Source: Promethearchaeota archaeon
GTDB lineage: Archaea; Asgardarchaeota; Lokiarchaeia; Sigynarchaeales; SOKP01
Assembly (NCBI GenBank): GCA_004524425.1
Contig: SDNN01000165.1
Span: 1 to 6,511, forward strand
DNA: 6,511 bases
Direction of reading: 5' to 3'
The stretch's first letter is position 1; the number at the start of each line of letters is the position of its first letter. The translations under genes were made by a program, and so were the position numbers. This document shows, in pieces, positions 5,956-6,511 of the stretch. The notes beneath the pieces were generated by a model. The model saw nothing but the letters and a program-made list of their open reading frames with translations. It did not search any database and was not told where the DNA came from.

Positions 5956-6370
5956 TAATTTCAAAGCATATTGAGAATTTGGTATTTGGAATTTTTAATT
6001 TTTCAATTAATTTGGGATCTAAATCTTTCGCAGCCTTATTACAATTTATTAATACCGTTCGATCACATAAAAATCTACTTTTTCGAAAAACCAGATCCTC
6101 CTCGTCTCTTAACGCTAAATTTTTATTACCAAATCCGTAAAAGGTATCCGTTAAATCTCCAATCTTTATAATTACCTTTATTTTTTTTTCTTTTCTTATA
6201 ATTTTTTTCAATTCAAGATTAAGTTCTTTACATGATTTTGATGCATTTACACCCAGTATGCAATCTCCTCTCTTAGATAAATAATTTTTTTTTGTAATTT
6301 CTATGGTAGATTTATGAGTACATAAGACGTTATGATGTCCATAAGCATGTATTAAATCTAAAATGGCCAG
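5942..6370 (-). CDS. DUF371-family archaeal protein with a non-ATG start
   Basis: This is a full-length member of DUF371, a conserved archaeal family of unknown function. Numbering from CTG 6370 (142 aa), the signature parts are GHHNVLCTHKSTIEITK (11-27), RGDCILGV (34-41), the GFGN turn (79-82), FRKSRF (95-100), DRT (103-105) and NKAAKDL (111-117). No ATG, GTG or TTG is in frame between the TGA at 6377-6379 and residue 54. The first such codon, TTG 6211, would remove the most conserved third, so it cannot be the real start. CTG 6370 is the best candidate, 9 nt after AGGT and 2 nt after the stop of the upstream gene; ATT 6364 is the alternative. A base error or a shift in the sequence near 6370-6380 could also explain it. 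Its end overlaps trm5, so the two are probably co-transcribed and coupled; a link to translation or RNA is inference only. Confidence 0.85.
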   Translation of the reverse strand: MAILDLIHAYGHHNVLCTHKSTIEITKKNYLSKRGDCILGVNASKSCKELNLELKKIIRKEKKIKVIIKIGDLTDTFYGFGNKNLALRDEEDLVFRKSRFLCDRTVLINCNKAAKDLDPKLIEKLKIPNTKFSICFEINDEN

Positions 6371-6372
6371 TT

Positions 6373-6511
6373 TTAATCAACCTTGAAATAGTTCAATAAC
6401 TTTTCAATATTTTTAAATATTGAATTTTGTAAATTAAATTTAGTCATTAGTTTCGAATGCAATCCTTGAATTGGATGAGCTGCCGGAAATTCTATAAATT
6501 CTCCGAATTGA
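6373..6511 (-). CDS. C-terminal end of an unrecognised protein (partial, runs off the window)
   Basis: The last 45 codons of a minus-strand gene are present, ending at TAA 6373-6375. The visible part opens with QFGEFIEFPAAHPIQGLHSK, then a Lys/Asn/Leu-rich helical tail ending NYFKVD. The segment GEFIEFPAAHPIQGLH has the look of a conserved catalytic or structural motif, but I cannot assign it to a family. The stop lies 2 nt before the proposed CTG of the DUF371 gene, and the likely ribosome-binding site of that gene lies inside this one. It is therefore probably the upstream member of a three-gene transcript with DUF371 and trm5. Its frame is open to the edge with no stop, which together with the tight spacing makes it a genuine gene end rather than a chance frame. 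Confidence 0.65.
   Translation of the reverse strand, partial: QFGEFIEFPAAHPIQGLHSKLMTKFNLQNSIFKNIEKLLNYFKVD
6376..6384 (-). promoter_or_regulatory. Shine-Dalgarno-like site supporting the CTG start of the DUF371 gene
   Basis: On the minus strand AAGGTTGAT resembles the consensus GGTGAT with one inserted T. It overlaps the last codons of the upstream gene and ends 5 nt before CTG 6370. It supports initiation at CTG coupled to termination of the upstream gene. Confidence 0.4.

Noticed and set aside
5948..5959. C-box-like TGATGA of a C/D box sRNA at the trm5 start
   Set aside because: No D box CTGA at suitable distance and no terminal stem; the bases are explained by the tandem ATG ATG starts.
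5971..6171. Plus-strand frame of 66 codons opposite the DUF371 gene
   Set aside because: It lies antisense to a conserved protein and resembles no family.

Overview
The window is a very AT-rich stretch of archaeal chromosome. The archaeal signs are a Trm5-type tRNA methyltransferase, a DUF371-family protein (essentially an archaeal family), a tRNA gene with no encoded CCA and a splicing-endonuclease-type intron, and TATA-like boxes about 25-40 nt upstream of starts. The AT richness, the long charged coiled-coil proteins and several unrecognised proteins fit an Asgard (Lokiarchaeia-like) lineage. That assignment is inference only; no single gene here is diagnostic.

Layout, left to right. (1) A large plus-strand gene with no recognisable domain; its frame is open to the left edge, so it is probably 5'-truncated. 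(2) A small plus-strand protein with two membrane helices, from its own promoter. (3) Convergent to it, 14 bp away, a minus-strand stand-alone PD-(D/E)XK (RecB/Cas4-like) nuclease with a TTG start. (4) About 280 bp of AT-rich spacer, then a minus-strand tRNA-Arg(UCU) interrupted in its D-loop by a 51-nt intron. (5) A divergent control region, then a plus-strand coiled-coil protein whose strongest ribosome-binding site points to a TTG start rather than the upstream ATG. (6) Convergent to that, a minus-strand tail-to-head cluster read right to left: the 3' end of an unrecognised gene, a DUF371 protein with no ATG, GTG or TTG in frame before its conserved core, and a full-length Trm5. These three are separated by 2 nt or overlap, so they look like one transcript with coupled translation.

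Functionally, tRNA biology is the clearest theme: Trm5 methylates G37 of tRNAs, and the tRNA-Arg reads AGA, the commonest arginine codon in the coiled-coil gene. This tRNA has A37, so it is not itself a Trm5 substrate. The nuclease, membrane protein, coiled-coil protein and 600-residue protein show no clear link to each other. I found no CRISPR array, insertion sequence, toxin-antitoxin pair or defence island. The most notable features are the D-loop tRNA intron with a degenerate bulge-helix-bulge motif and the non-standard start of the DUF371 gene.
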